From Theobroma cacao (lineage: Eukaryota; Streptophyta; Magnoliopsida; Malvales; Malvaceae): a stretch of 64,000 bases of DNA. This document shows positions 28,028-39,667 of the stretch, in pieces. The stretch is from contig NC_030855.1 in NCBI RefSeq assembly GCF_000208745.1, forward strand, positions 23,578,030 through 23,642,029, read 5' to 3'. The number at the start of each line of letters is the position of its first letter. Position 1 is the stretch's first letter. The position numbers were made by a program, and so were the translations under genes. The notes beneath the pieces are model-generated. The model saw nothing but the letters and a program-made list of their open reading frames with translations. It had not been told where the DNA came from and did no database searches.

Positions 28028-29001
28028 ACTCTGGTCTCGCGTTCCAAGCAGGTAGGCCTGGGGGGTTTGGGTTAACACATGCTAGGCTTAACCATGACAG
28101 GTTTGCCTCCATGCTTGATTAAATTATATTTCAACATCAAAGCTAATAAAGTTCGTCATGTCAGTCTCCTGCTAGGCTGTGTATCTCTTGGGACTTTGGC
28201 TGCTTCCATTGAGTTCAGACTTCAGACAGCTAACTGTCCATTAAATTAATCGGATTGGGATTCCTTGGAATCTTTGATCTTTGTAGCAAACGCTATACTT
28301 TTGCGGATGATTGAAAGTTCCATTTTCCAAAATAAATTAAAAAAAGAAACAGAAGGATGACTTGTGGATGAAGTATGGCTCTTTATCTGCGGCCCAAACA
28401 CAAGTACCGGCCTGTTAGACCTGTCTCCTAAACCGTACAGCAAGCAGGCAGCAGATATGGGCTTGAACCCAATACAAGTTCCAATTTTTCTTAGATGTCG
28501 ATCTTTTTAAAGTTGGCTTAACAAGCCATACATAATAGTAAGCAAGCCCTCCAAGTCCGATCAGCTTTCTCCTGGGAAATAAACTCCAATGGCGCGAAAA
28601 CTACGTTGCTCCTCCATCTGATGAAAAAGGAAAAATCAAAAGCAGCAGCTAAAGATGGTTGGACTGCTGGTTTTCCTCTGAGTTATTTCTGTTCAATGCC
28701 AATCCAAATAATTTCCTGGAAAATCCATGTACTGTTTACTTCCTTCATTTGGATTCTTATTTATTTATTTTTGTGTAGAACTTTGGGATCCTTAATTAGT
28801 ACACAAACAGTCATCCACGTGTTGGCCACCTTCTTTTTTTGGACTCTTACTTAGTCAGCAGAAAACCTTAGACCGTCGACCATGCATCAATTTCCAAATT
28901 GACTTGCATTACAAGTATAGTTAATCAGGAAGAACGATTCCAACCCCATGTTCTATTTAATACCGAACATAGTTATTATTGCGTCTTCATCATACGAGAA
29001 A

Positions 29002-29577
29002 ATGTCAAGCCCTCCTGCTGGCATAAACAGGAGCTGGTTCAGATATTTCCAGTTCGAAGAAAGCAAGGATTCCCCAAGCCAAGCACGGAATGATCTTCTC
29101 GTAGTGTTCACTCTAATCGCTACGGTAACATTTCAAGCAGGAGTCACTCCTCCAGGAGGGGTCTGGCAAGATGATACGAATGGAAGCGACAGTGCAGGAA
29201 GAGCAATCTATGCATCTCAGCCAGGAGCGTTTTACGTTTTCTTGATATCCAACACCGTAGCTTTTGCCACGTCGATATTCGTTATCGTCTCCCTCACCCA
29301 CAGGTTCCCTTTCCAACTTGAGATACGGGTTGCTGCTGCTTCCATGCTTGCGACTTATGCTTCTGCGATCTTCGCTATCACCCCCGAAGAAGTGCATTTC
29401 CGCTACGTTTTGATTGCTGTCGTCGTGCCATTTGTGCTGAGGTTTTTGGTTCATATGTTCACCAAGTTTACAAACAGATCACGACAAAATCCATCTCAAT
29501 TTTTAGAATTCGAAATTCCTTACGTGGAAACACAAGTTCATAGATTGAGTGTAGCTGATAATGTTTGTGAAAAGTAA
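29002..29577 (+). CDS. Stand-alone PGG-domain membrane protein (ankyrin-less)
   Basis: Uninterrupted frame of 191 residues. After a hydrophilic N-terminus of about 30 residues comes ARNDLLVVFTLIATVTFQAG, the first membrane helix of the PGG domain (residues 28-47), then the signature GVTPPGGVWQDD (47-58). Further hydrophobic spans lie near 77-97, 108-127 and 133-150. In most plant proteins this domain ends a protein that begins with ankyrin repeats (the ACD6 and BDA1 families, involved in immunity and membrane signalling). No ankyrin repeats are present in this frame or in the 400 bases upstream. The ATG at 29002 is preferred over the upstream continuation of the frame because that extension has no ATG in a good context and no family-like sequence. 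It may be a genuine short member or a truncated relic. The function is unknown. Confidence 0.75.
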   Translation: MSSPPAGINRSWFRYFQFEESKDSPSQARNDLLVVFTLIATVTFQAGVTPPGGVWQDDTNGSDSAGRAIYASQPGAFYVFLISNTVAFATSIFVIVSLTHRFPFQLEIRVAAASMLATYASAIFAITPEEVHFRYVLIAVVVPFVLRFLVHMFTKFTNRSRQNPSQFLEFEIPYVETQVHRLSVADNVCEK

Positions 29578-30525
29578 TTCAAAGTTTAATAATTCTTTAT
29601 ATGTAGAAAAAGGAAAAAATAACCTTATATGTATGAACAATATATTAGAAATAAAAGTTTTAAGAGTTATTTATTTTAAGATTTTTTTTAATATAATCAT
29701 TGAATTAAGATACAAAATTATTAATTATTCCTTTAAACTGACCGTCTCATCTATCCATAGAAAATTCTTCCTCTTCGATCCTTTGTCCACCTTACATTTA
29801 AGAACCATCTCCTAGGATTGAGCGATCTTTGTTGACTTTGGAGCTACGTAAAACAAGCAAATCACAATTTTCATTTCATAAACCTTATTTTGATTTCAAA
29901 GATATGGATAATGTAATTTCTAAATTCTAAATATTGTTAAGAGATCTCTTGAGAAATATTAAAAATATCAATTATAATTTTTAAATAACAATCTCGTGTT
30001 GACTTAAATAATTAATATGATGAAATTTGAATAATAATTTATGTCTTTTCTTATTTTGAAAGGATTTTGTATTTGATCATTCATATTTTCCTCTACTTTT
30101 TAATGAGAAAAGAGAGAATTATTTACTTTAAATCTCCTTACATCTTATTTAAAATTAAATAAAAATGTAGAAACACCCATACCGAGTGATAAAATAGTGA
30201 AATTAAATTAAAGTTTTTTTCTTTTAAATTTTTTTTTCAATTTCTTCAAGTACTTAAACCCAAATTAAGGCCCAAAGACCATGGTCCAAATCTTTGCAAG
30301 GCTGAAGCCAGAGCTCAATAACTAATCTTTCGAGCACGCACTAATAGAAGCGCGTGGAGAAGAAGCTAGTGGGGTCCTCATCCAAGTGATAATCCACCTC
30401 CAGATGGCAAAAAGATGAATAAAAATCACACTCTTTGAGTGCGCAGCTCAGCATCGCATCATCACCTTTGTCTCCCTCCCTTTCTTCCTTTTACGACCCC
30501 GTTAAAAATACCCAGCCCAGCCCCA
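29578..30525. other. AT-rich spacer before the FES1-like gene
   Basis: The sequence is strongly AT-rich to about 30.25 kb and then less so, as expected for the promoter and leader of the following gene. I see no gene or RNA here. Confidence 0.55.
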
Positions 30526-33500
30526 ATGCCTCTGTCAACATCCGCCGTTGTTGCACGCGCCGAGAAGGACGATGAAAGACGCGCCACCTCGACCACCGAG
30601 CGAGAAATCAACAGCTCCGATATGGAAATCGACGACAACGACGACGATGAAGAAGAAGGGGATTTGCAAGGGTCTTCGAATCGAAACGGTTAGTCAATCG
30701 TAAACCATTGACTGGTTGATTGATTAATTCTGAACGTTGATCGTGTATGGATGATGATGATGGTGATGATGATGATATCCTTGTTTCTTGCTTTATGACA
30801 TTTGAGTCTTGTAAGAGGAGATTAAGTGTTTGCATGTATTGGCCTTAGAAGATAATAGCTACAAGAGGAGCAAAGGATATAAAAACATTAATTCTCAATG
30901 TTGGACGAAAGGTTTAATGATTTTGTACACGATAAAAAGAGTCAGAATCTTTTTATGAGTATTCAACAACTATATTGGTTTTCAATTGGGGCTAGCTAAG
31001 TATCTTAGTATTCAAGGTTCATATGATTCTTATTCATCAACCTCAGGCTTGTCTTCCACTGCATTTTGAGTTTTAAATTATAAACACTAATCGATGAGCT
31101 GAGCTATGCTGCGGCTTGTCAATTACTGGAAAAGCAATATGTGGATCATTGAACCCACTTGGAAAATTTACATGTGCCTACTCCCATCACGTAGTGGTTA
31201 TTGAATTACCTTTACGAATCTTTAGACTTGGATTTCTGATAGAAAATCATGGAGGGGATGTTTGTGAGATGAGGAACTTCCTCTCTTCTTTTTGAGGCAG
31301 TCTTGGTTGATATATTTAGAGAAAAACGTCTGATGGCAACTATGCTGTACGAATGCCATTTTGCATTGGCAAAAAAGACTTCAACTGGTTGTTTCCTTTA
31401 GAGGTCATGATTCCGGTCTAGCATGCCTAGCATGTGATTGGTTGTTTCTATTCCTGCTACCTTTAATGAAGTCCGTTTAGTCCTAGAAATGTCGTACCCA
31501 TATTTTAGTTTACAATTAGCGATAACATACTGTTATACAATGTTGCTGACTTCTCTCTATTGTAGGGCTTGTTCTTTGGTGCTTTATGCTTGTTGTGTTA
31601 GCATCAGCTGAATTGGTCTATCTTTCACTTGTTTCTGCAGTACTGCAATGAAGCAGCAGTGCAGATACCTCAATTTATTTTCTTTTTCCCTTGGCTTGGA
31701 AATTGAATGTTAGTCTTCAGATTATAAGAAAACAAAATATAATTCCCAGACGTCATCGTTTGTAGGATCTGATCAAGTACTTTTTCATAATGTGACCTTA
31801 AATTTTGTTTACGCGTCATCTTGATTGAGTTTTTCTTCCATGTAGATGCTAGTAATATTATGGAGTCCAAGGGGCATAATGGATGCCTAGAATCAGGTTC
31901 TTTTAGTCCTGGAAAGTCTGAAACAAGGGTACCATCTAAAAGCCTTGCCTTTTCAAGTCTTCTAAATGAGCCATTGAAGACTCAAAAGGAGGATATATGC
32001 GCGAACTATGAGGATTCCAAGTATCCAATATCTGGAAAACAGCCTGCAAAAGAAAAGGCAACTCAACAGGATGTGGTTAGTGAAAAAGATGCTCGAGTCA
32101 TCTTACAAAGAAAAGCCCCTGAAGACCACTGTGAACAGCAAAGTAATAGCAAGAGTCATTCGGTTATCAGTGAGATACATTCCAGTGTTGCTGGCAAAGA
32201 GGTAGTCATTACAATCCCGGTCAGATATCACTCAGGAGGAGTTAATGATGTTAAAGGTTTTAAGGAAAAAAGTAAGCAAATGAACTTGCAATCAGATGAT
32301 GATAAGAGGAGGATTAAATCAAGGTGTGGTGATACCTATATGCCTTTATAACATAGATTGAATCTAAGCTGCTTGTTATGTCCTCTTTGCCAGTAAATTT
32401 CTACCTTCCCAAGATTATACATCTATTAATTTTCTAATCAATAGGTTTTACAGATCCGCTGCTCCTCAGACTAGTACTGGAAGTCTGTCCCCTGGTGCTG
32501 AGTTGGATAGTGGGAGCAAACGCCCTGCACTTATCTGTGACTTTTTTGCTAGAGGGTGGTGTATCAAAGGAAGTTCATGTAGATTTCTTCACATAAAAGA
32601 TAGTGGGAATAATCCTAGACAACAGCCTGAGGTAGATGTAGCTACAGCAGATGCGAAAGGAGCTGTTCAGCTTGATGAAGGTACAAAATATTTCCTGTTT
32701 TTATGGATGATCCAGAACCTCTCTACAATGATATTCTAATAAGCACCTTGCATCAGGTTTTGATAATGCTGCTGAAAGATCCAGCTCACCTGGTTCTACT
32801 GATACACTGCCTTCATCAGTTAAAAATAAGACTGCATTGTCTTCTCATTTCTTTTCAGAAAGAGTCCTGCCATCCGGACATGATGAAAACCAAAGGTTGC
32901 ATCCATTTCATGAAATTAATAAGTTCCCTTTACTCCAGAGTAAGGATAAATTAATGGGCACTTCCCCTGCCTCTCAGCAATTTTCTGCATCCATAGATGA
33001 TTTGGGACCATCTAAGGATGTAAGACAAAATAGTATAGGTCAGAATTTGCCTGCTGATAGTTATACCAAGCCTGCTTCACTGAGTGACAGAGGTAGTTCT
33101 ACCTTCAGAAATAGTTTTCTTCCTGAGTATAGATCTTCATTAAGTGGCTCAGTTACATCATTGGGCAATACATATAGTGAAAATCGATCTTATCGTGTCT
33201 CAACATGGATGGGATCATTTCCTTTTGGTTCTTCTTTGAGTGCATGCTCTTTGGGTGCTCAAAAGGTGCTGGACGGTGACAGAGAGCATCATACTTCCAG
33301 ACTGTCTTCTTTGCTGCAAAGCTCTTCTCCCTTCTCCAGGTCTGAACCAGACAACTTTCCTCTGAATGATATTGCCAGGGATCCGTTGCACGTTACTGAT
33401 TTTAGAATAAAAATTTCTTCAGATGATTGGGAACCATCAGTACCTTTTCGACCATCCTTTTTTGTCACTTCTAGCATATCACCCCCACGAGGCCAGTACA

Positions 33501-34472
33501 ATCCTCTTTGTGATAGCATTGATATGTCCAATGCAGGAAAGAGGTCTCTTAAATTTTCTTTCTCTAGTCAAGGTCCATCCCTCCTGAATGTAGCATATCC
33601 ACCAACATATGGTGATTCTACATCAACAGGGCCAGTGGTCACTGAATGTAATGGTGATAAAAAAATTGCATCTTGTCATAATAGATACCCTGAAAGTTTG
33701 TTCAACAACAATTGCCACAACTCTGGAAAAGATTCGCTCACAACTGATGCAAATGATGGGACTTCTGCAGCTGACATGCAAAATGGAACACTGGTTAAAG
33801 AAGAGATTTCCTCAGTTGCCTCTCATGTCAAAGACATTTCAAAGGCAAATAAAATTGATACTGATCTTGATGGTAGACATCAAAGAGATGGGTCTAGATG
33901 CAAAAAAGACTTAAAAGTAGACAGGGTTAGAGAAAAGAATGAAATAGAGGTTGAGCATAAGGCAGATGGGGATCCACAGAAAGAGTCAAAAGCAATGAAG
34001 CATTTCCGTGCTGCTCTTGTAGATTTAATTAAAGAACTGTTGAAACCAACTTGGCGTGAGGGTCATCTCAATAGAGATGCTCATAACACAATAGTCAAAA
34101 AAGCAGTTGACAAGGTTCTTGGCACTGTACAACCTCATCAAATTCCAATCACCTTTGAATCAGTTAAGCAGTATCTTTCTTCATCCCAACCAAAAATAGC
34201 AAAGCTTGTTCAGGTGAGAGGCTTTGATTTGAGAGCTAGAATATACTAGGCAAGATCTAAATTTAAAATTGTGTTGTTACTTAAACCAGTCCCCACCCTA
34301 CCCCTTTTCTCCAATCAAAAAAAAGATTTTTTAAGGAGTGAATATTGCTTTTTTCCATCAATTAAGTGTACTAGTATTTAGTATTTGTACCTTTTTAGTG
34401 TTATTCATTCATCGAATTGACACTGGGTCTTCTATTTTGTAGGGATATGTTGATAAATACAGCAAATCTTGA
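30526..34472 (+). CDS. FES1: FRIGIDA-ESSENTIAL 1-like CCCH zinc-finger protein
   Basis: Five exons: 30526-30688, 31846-32323, 32445-32680, 32757-34213 and 34443-34472. The phases agree and give 787 residues. The first exon encodes an acidic stretch (about 36-48). One CCCH zinc finger of C-X7-C-X5-C-X3-H form lies at C245, C253, C259 and H263 (CDFFARGWCIKGSSCRFLH). A long low-complexity, serine-rich middle follows. A conserved helical C-terminal region occupies about 703-786 (KELLKPTWREG, QYLSSSQPKIAKLV, ending GYVDKYSKS). This C-terminal block occurs in FES1 and related plant C3H proteins as I recall them. In Arabidopsis FES1 acts with FRIGIDA in the nucleus to raise FLC expression. Outside Brassicaceae the role is unproven, so the symbol denotes resemblance only. 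Exon 3 has two in-frame acceptors nine bases apart. Confidence 0.88.
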
Positions 34473-36045
34473 GATGCTAGGCAGAATGCTTATGTATTTG
34501 TACATAAATACGGCAAGTCCTAAACAATTTGTTTGACGCTATGTTCAACATATTAAACTGAGCATCATGGAAGTGTTGGGATTTTTCTCCTGAAATTTTT
34601 TAACAAATTATATTTTTGTTTCCATTATTAGATGCATGTTGAAAAAATTTCTACAACATATGTACCTTACTAATAGTTGGTACAGTCTAAAAGAGTATGT
34701 TAACCTTCTTGGCCTGCATGTTGGGAATTCTCCTAAGGAGCTTGAGTTAAGCTTTCTATTAGTCCAATGGAACAGTTAATTGCAATTTTATGCTTAACTG
34801 ATTGTGTTTGAGTTGGACTTATGTAAGATCACTTAAACGTTTTCTGTTAATGGGACTCCCTAGCAGCTAGTCTTGAACTCAGCTTTTCAACATGTTTTAT
34901 GGGTATAAGGTATGAGTTGTAAAAATGTTTGAACTCATTCCATAGTACCGTGGAGTTTTTCGGTAAACTTTAGGTGAGTTTTAATGTTGAACTTCAGCTT
35001 TTGTGGTTCTAATAATATGAATATTGATATTTATGGTATCTTATACTTTAGGATTATGGATCAAGCTGGTGTAAAATATCGGGCAGTTTTATGGCGGTTT
35101 ACTTCTGCTTGATCATCTTTATGGCTTATCTTGCTCTGTTATCTTTGGTTTTCAGATTTCTGTTTTTACTGATGATATGTGCATATTGCTTCTCTACATT
35201 GTTGCCACACTTGTAGAAGGAGATCTACTGAGATAGGTACTCATATCATATTGCTTAAGGCTTACCTTTTCTTTAGTGATTTAATATAGACATCCCTAAG
35301 CAGTTGCTTTAAATTTTTGCGCCTCCCCCTGATGATTTTGCTGTTATAAGTTTGCCTAAATAATGTTGTGGCTTACATCACTATAGGTACTACTAGAATG
35401 GCTTCAAAATTCATAGGTCAGGTTTTATGTGATTAAAGAAAAAAATAAAATGACTTTTTGCTACTGATTTATAGAACCATTTATCCTGTAATTTTTCCTT
35501 TTATTAAGGTTTGAATGAGAATTGGATTTGCGAATAGACTATTGTGTGAAGTAATGTGTCAAAGTCTATTATAAGACTTTCTGTACAACTTAATATGCAT
35601 TCCATTAAGGTGAAAGATACCCTCTCATAGGGATATCTGCTTAATTTAGAAAACTACGGTCATTGACACCTGGAAACTCTTGGGAAAGCTATCTCCAAAT
35701 TTTGCTTCTGACTGCCTGTGTGATTTTCTTTAGAATGCCGTAATTTATGTTGTCAAGTTGTTTAGGCTTGGATATTAATGGAGTTGTTAGGGTGAGAGAG
35801 ACTGGCAACTTTAGTGAACTTATGCAAAAATAGTAGGTTAAGAATACAGCTATCTAGTGATGCAGTGACCATTTAGTTCTATAACTACATAGTAGAATTT
35901 CATTTGTTTTGAGAAAAGTAAAACCTCTGTATGTAACTTTATTCAACTATTCTAACCCTAAAAATCTTGGTTGTTTCTGACAACTCTTTTGCCTCAGGTG
36001 GCAAATTCAATTTTGAAATATTTCAAAAGAAAGAATAGACTTGCA
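34473..36045. other. Spacer between convergent FES1-like gene and unknown ORF
   Basis: It probably contains the 3' UTR of the FES1-like gene and that of the minus-strand ORF. T-rich tracts are frequent. I see no further coding exon. An exon-like start after CAG near 36000 does not extend the FES1 frame better than the 30-base exon at 34443. Confidence 0.5.
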
Positions 36046-36588
36046 TTAATTTAACTTGGTACTTTCTTGTGGCACGGTATGTGCTTTCATTGTTGGCCTC
36101 ACTGCATGGCATTCCCTGCATGGGGAAACAAATGATTGGAATAATTTCTGGCCAAACCAAGATCTCGAAGAAGTGCTCCCCTTTTTAACTTGATTTATCA
36201 CTTTTCGGTTTGATCTATGAGAATCTTTTGAATGATTGGCATGGTTGCCAATTGGCATCTTGCTACTGCCAGGAGATGCTGGTCGTAACTGTTTGTTGCC
36301 TGGCTTCTTGGCTGCCTGAGATTGTCCTGATTTCAGTAAGAATTCTAGTGGCAGGAGATGACTATCAGAGATTACCATGTCAGGATGGGAATTTTTCAAG
36401 TTGTGAGGACTTGTACCCGAAACAAACTCAAACTCTTGGTCATCTTTGTTGTTCTGGTACGCTCTGTTGGGAGGAGACTTAGATTGCTGATCTTGAATAC
36501 AAACAAGGCCAGAAAAGGAGAGAGAGTTAAGCGAACTGCTATCAGCTGCAACATCCATGGAAATCTTGTTTTGCATGTGGGTTCCCAT
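36046..36588 (-). CDS. Unrecognised plant protein, 180 residues
   Basis: Open frame with ATG at 36588 and stop at 36046, no intron needed. I do not recognise a domain. The protein is hydrophilic, with no signal peptide or membrane span. Visible features are a serine-rich N-terminus (SSLNSLSFSGLVCI), an acidic-aromatic patch DDQEFEFVSG, the segment SDSHLLPLEFLLKSGQ, and basic serine-rich stretches toward the C-terminus. An EFEF patch followed by a HLLP segment reminds me of small uncharacterised plant nuclear proteins, but I cannot name the family. It is the longest open frame in the 4 kb between the FES1-like gene and DYL1. Its composition is unlike the surrounding T-rich spacer, which favours a real gene. 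The start is uncertain, since upstream exons are possible. Confidence 0.6.
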   Translation of the reverse strand: MGTHMQNKISMDVAADSSSLNSLSFSGLVCIQDQQSKSPPNRAYQNNKDDQEFEFVSGTSPHNLKNSHPDMVISDSHLLPLEFLLKSGQSQAAKKPGNKQLRPASPGSSKMPIGNHANHSKDSHRSNRKVINQVKKGSTSSRSWFGQKLFQSFVSPCRECHAVRPTMKAHTVPQESTKLN

Positions 36589-38647
36589 TGATTTTGTTGT
36601 CAATACGTCTCAGGGTGTCCAAAGCTTATATACACAGGTTCCATGGGATATTTTGATCAACCTTATTGTTATGATCTGTTTGTTTTTGCTTTAATCTTTT
36701 GCTTGCTTTGACTGTTTTGGTATCAACTAATTGTAAAATTCTGATTTGTACTAAATTTTTATTTGCTATAGGATTAGCAGTTCTGATAAAAGCAGACAAA
36801 GTGTGCATTGTTTCATCAGTTAAAACTTGAGGGAATCGATCGGCTGCGAAGGGTAAGGCAATACGATCTTTCTAAGGCAGGGTACTGCATCCATACATGC
36901 GAGTGCAGCCTCTGTTATATTTTGTTGGGTGGATTTACCAATGAAGCAGGTGAAGTAAAATAATGAACCTATGTCTCTTGTTCTTAGATCTTAATGAATT
37001 GTAAACGATTCTGTTCTGATGTTTTTTGATTGGGAGACATTCTTTCGCTGCTGGTACCAACGAGGAAAACATATCGATTGCTTTCAAATGACGACCTTCG
37101 AAATGATAAAAGAGCGGTGAGCTGTTTTTGTTTATTAATATATGCCAAACGTCATTGTCTTAATGACCTATGCCATATGTGATTGGTTGCTTTTCCAACC
37201 ATGGTTGGATTCTCCAACAGATTGAGAAATGATAAATTCGATCCGAACAGGCGGAAACCCTGTTCTATTTTGATGGCATTATTTTCCCAAGAATCAAGAA
37301 CAACCTCGTATTTGAGTTCTGGGCTGTAGCCGCGTGGGTTTCATAGCTAACTATTCTAATTCTCCTGATTTGGGCTATTTTGCTTTCCCTCCGTTTTCGT
37401 AGCTTCTGTCAATCGCACTACTAGGTAAGTTTCTAATCACTCCCGCCCATTGATCTGGCGAGGTCTGAGTAACATGTTGGCATGATGATCAAGTAGATAA
37501 TGGTTTCAACATAATTTTAGTTTTCATTTGGTTCGATATATTGATTGGTCCTAATATTAGTCTGAAATTCGTGGTGGATCTAAGAGTTTACATTAGAATA
37601 GTTAAAGAATAATCATACAAAGTAATAAATCGGATTAATTATTTGATTCGGTTATCTCCTCTGTCACCATCTTCGATCCGTCTTTGTTTGACACTAACAT
37701 TAAATCTGATTAGTCAGATGATAAGAACAAGATACGGTACGCATTGTCCACTTTTTTTTTTTTTTTTTTCTGAATTTTGATAGCAAAAGAAGGGGTAAAA
37801 TAAAAGAGAACATTGCGGACAATATTTCATTCCGAAAGATTTAGTCTAGAAAAATAACATCCTTTTAAGACAAAAGCCACCTCCTGGATGCTGATTTGAA
37901 CGTATAGTAAGTAGACCTCAAGAACATTGCTTAATCCTCTAGAGTAAAAACATCAGACCTTCAGATTCAATGTCCCAGATCCTTCCAATGCCACAATCAA
38001 TCCCCATTAACAAAAGACAACCCTTTGGCTTCTGGTCTCACCAACTTTAAAAGCAGTAAAATATCAAATCATCAAATCAACTTTAGTCATCAGATTTTAT
38101 CTTCAAAAAAAAAAAACCCTTCAGTCATCAGATTAAAATAATCCTGTCGAGCATCGTAATAAAAGGGAAATTAGTGGAAATCCCATGATCAAAGGGATGG
38201 GACCTACGTGTCACTCTCCGAACACATGACTGCCATTTCTATGGGCGCCAAATGATGGCTCTGAAGAGTAGGACAAACATTTGTATCTAAGTGTTACACT
38301 TGTAAAGCAACCCCAAAACCTACTACTCTCTCATCAGATCTAATAGTAGATATTATTTTGCGGGCCCTTCCTCTACTCACTCCTCATCCTTATCCATCCC
38401 TTTGAATGTATGTCCACTCTTCAATTTCCTATTGGCAATATTCATTCAACATTACATTAGTTAATCTTGTATAAACTACACTATAATTAACATTGGAAAA
38501 AGGAAAATAAAAAAAAATTATTGGCGTGAGAGAGATATTTCAGCTAAACCTTCATCTATATATGACCAAATAGAGCCATCCGCCAAAAACATTACTGAGA
38601 GGAGAAATCAGAAGAGAAAAAGAAAAAAGAAAAAGAGCAAGCGAAAA
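36589..38647. other. Intergenic region before the dormancy-associated gene
   Basis: The divergent promoters of the unknown ORF and of DYL1 must lie here. A poly-T tract sits near 37750. I see no supported coding sequence or RNA gene. The last 200 bases contain the likely core promoter of DYL1. Confidence 0.5.
38556..38564 (+). promoter_or_regulatory. Probable TATA box of DYL1
   Basis: CTATATATG lies 84 bases before the ATG at 38648 and would place transcription start roughly 55-60 bases before it. The purine-rich leader that follows is typical of plants. Identified by position and sequence only. Confidence 0.5.
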
Positions 38648-39667
38648 ATGGTCCTCCTAGAGAAGCTTTGGGATGATGTAGTGGCTGGGCCTCAACCAGA
38701 ACGTGGTCTTGGCCGGCTTAGAAAGATCACCACCCAGCCCTTGACCATCAAAGGTAAAACTCAGGCACAAGCTTGCATGCATTTGATTTAATTTGAGAAG
38801 GAACTTCAATCCATGCACATGGTTAATTTAGCGCGACTCTGAGTTAATCTTTTGGTTAGATGAAGGAGAAGGGAGCAAGTATCAGAGGTCGATGTCGATG
38901 CCGGCGACTCCTGGGACACCAGCGACTCCGGTGACACCGACGACGCCGGTGTCAGCGCGTAAGGAGAACGTCTGGAGGAGCGTGTTCCATCCGGGTAGCA
39001 ACCTTGCTACTAAAAGCATTGGTGCTGAGGTTTTCGACAAGCCACAGCCCAACTCTCCAACCGTCTATGACTGGTACGTACAGAGTCTCCTTTTCTATTC
39101 ATTTTTCCCCCCAACCACCTGCATGCATGGATATACGCTGGCGCGCCGCACGCGATCTAGCTTTTGGGGCTGGTGATCCACTTACCCATCTATTTGGTTG
39201 CTGAGAAAATGAATCAAAATCATAGCATCTCTCTATATACAAATACTGTATATCTAGTTCTTTTTCTTTTCGATCAAATTAAGAATTTAAAAGAAAAACA
39301 GAAGCCTCAAAGAGTTTCTATTTTCTTTTTGTTTTTCTAACGTTTTCTCAGCAACCAAACGGAGGTTCAGAGTCAGAGAAGGAAGGAAAACTTGGCTATT
39401 TGTTTGGTAGCTGCGTGGAAATAATTCTTTTGAGTAGACACCCTTGTGCTCAGATGGTATAACACTGTGCTGTTTTATTTACACTAATCCTTTTATTTTC
39501 CTCTGTATAATATAAAGTTAGATTTTTAATCATTCTCGTGATGATTCTGAATCGAAGGGTGTGGATCTAATTTCTGGGTATCAACTAAATTGTACTAAGA
39601 TCAAGTTGGTCGGATTTGATGACACAGGCTTTACAGTGGGGAGACGAGGAGCAAGCATCACCGCTGA
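38648..39667 (+). CDS. DYL1: Dormancy/auxin-associated family protein (DRM1/DYL1)
   Basis: Three exons: 38648-38753, 38860-39073 and 39628-39667, with agreeing phases and a product of 119 residues. The N-terminus [20 protein letters not shown] and the LGRLRK segment are diagnostic of the family. A proline-threonine repeat ([14 protein letters not shown], about 52-65) follows. The conserved [20 protein letters not shown] block spans about 71-90, and the C-terminus is [15 protein letters not shown]. Family members are small, probably disordered proteins whose transcripts rise in dormant buds and fall with growth, and are repressed by auxin or sugar. The biochemical role is not established. Retention of intron 2 would replace the last 13 residues with an unrelated tail. 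The two flanking genes (unknown ORF and RING1) lie on the opposite strand. Confidence 0.95.

Larger units (their letters stand above)
25908..29001. other. Spacer between divergent RLP4 and PGG-domain genes
   Basis: It contains the RLP4 promoter (the first few hundred bases, including a GA/CT tract) and then an AT-rich interior from about 26.9 to 27.8 kb. Two GA microsatellites are listed separately. I found no coding gene. Frames near 28.6 kb have no family resemblance and no ankyrin repeats that could extend the PGG gene. Confidence 0.55.

Noticed and set aside
27761..28078. 105-residue frame with a serine-leucine repeat
   Set aside because: It is produced by the GA microsatellite and passes through the undetermined base.
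36000..36055. Possible alternative last exon of the FES1-like gene after a CAG near 36000
   Set aside because: It would give an unrelated tail and a 1.8 kb intron, while the exon at 34443 restores a family-like C-terminus.
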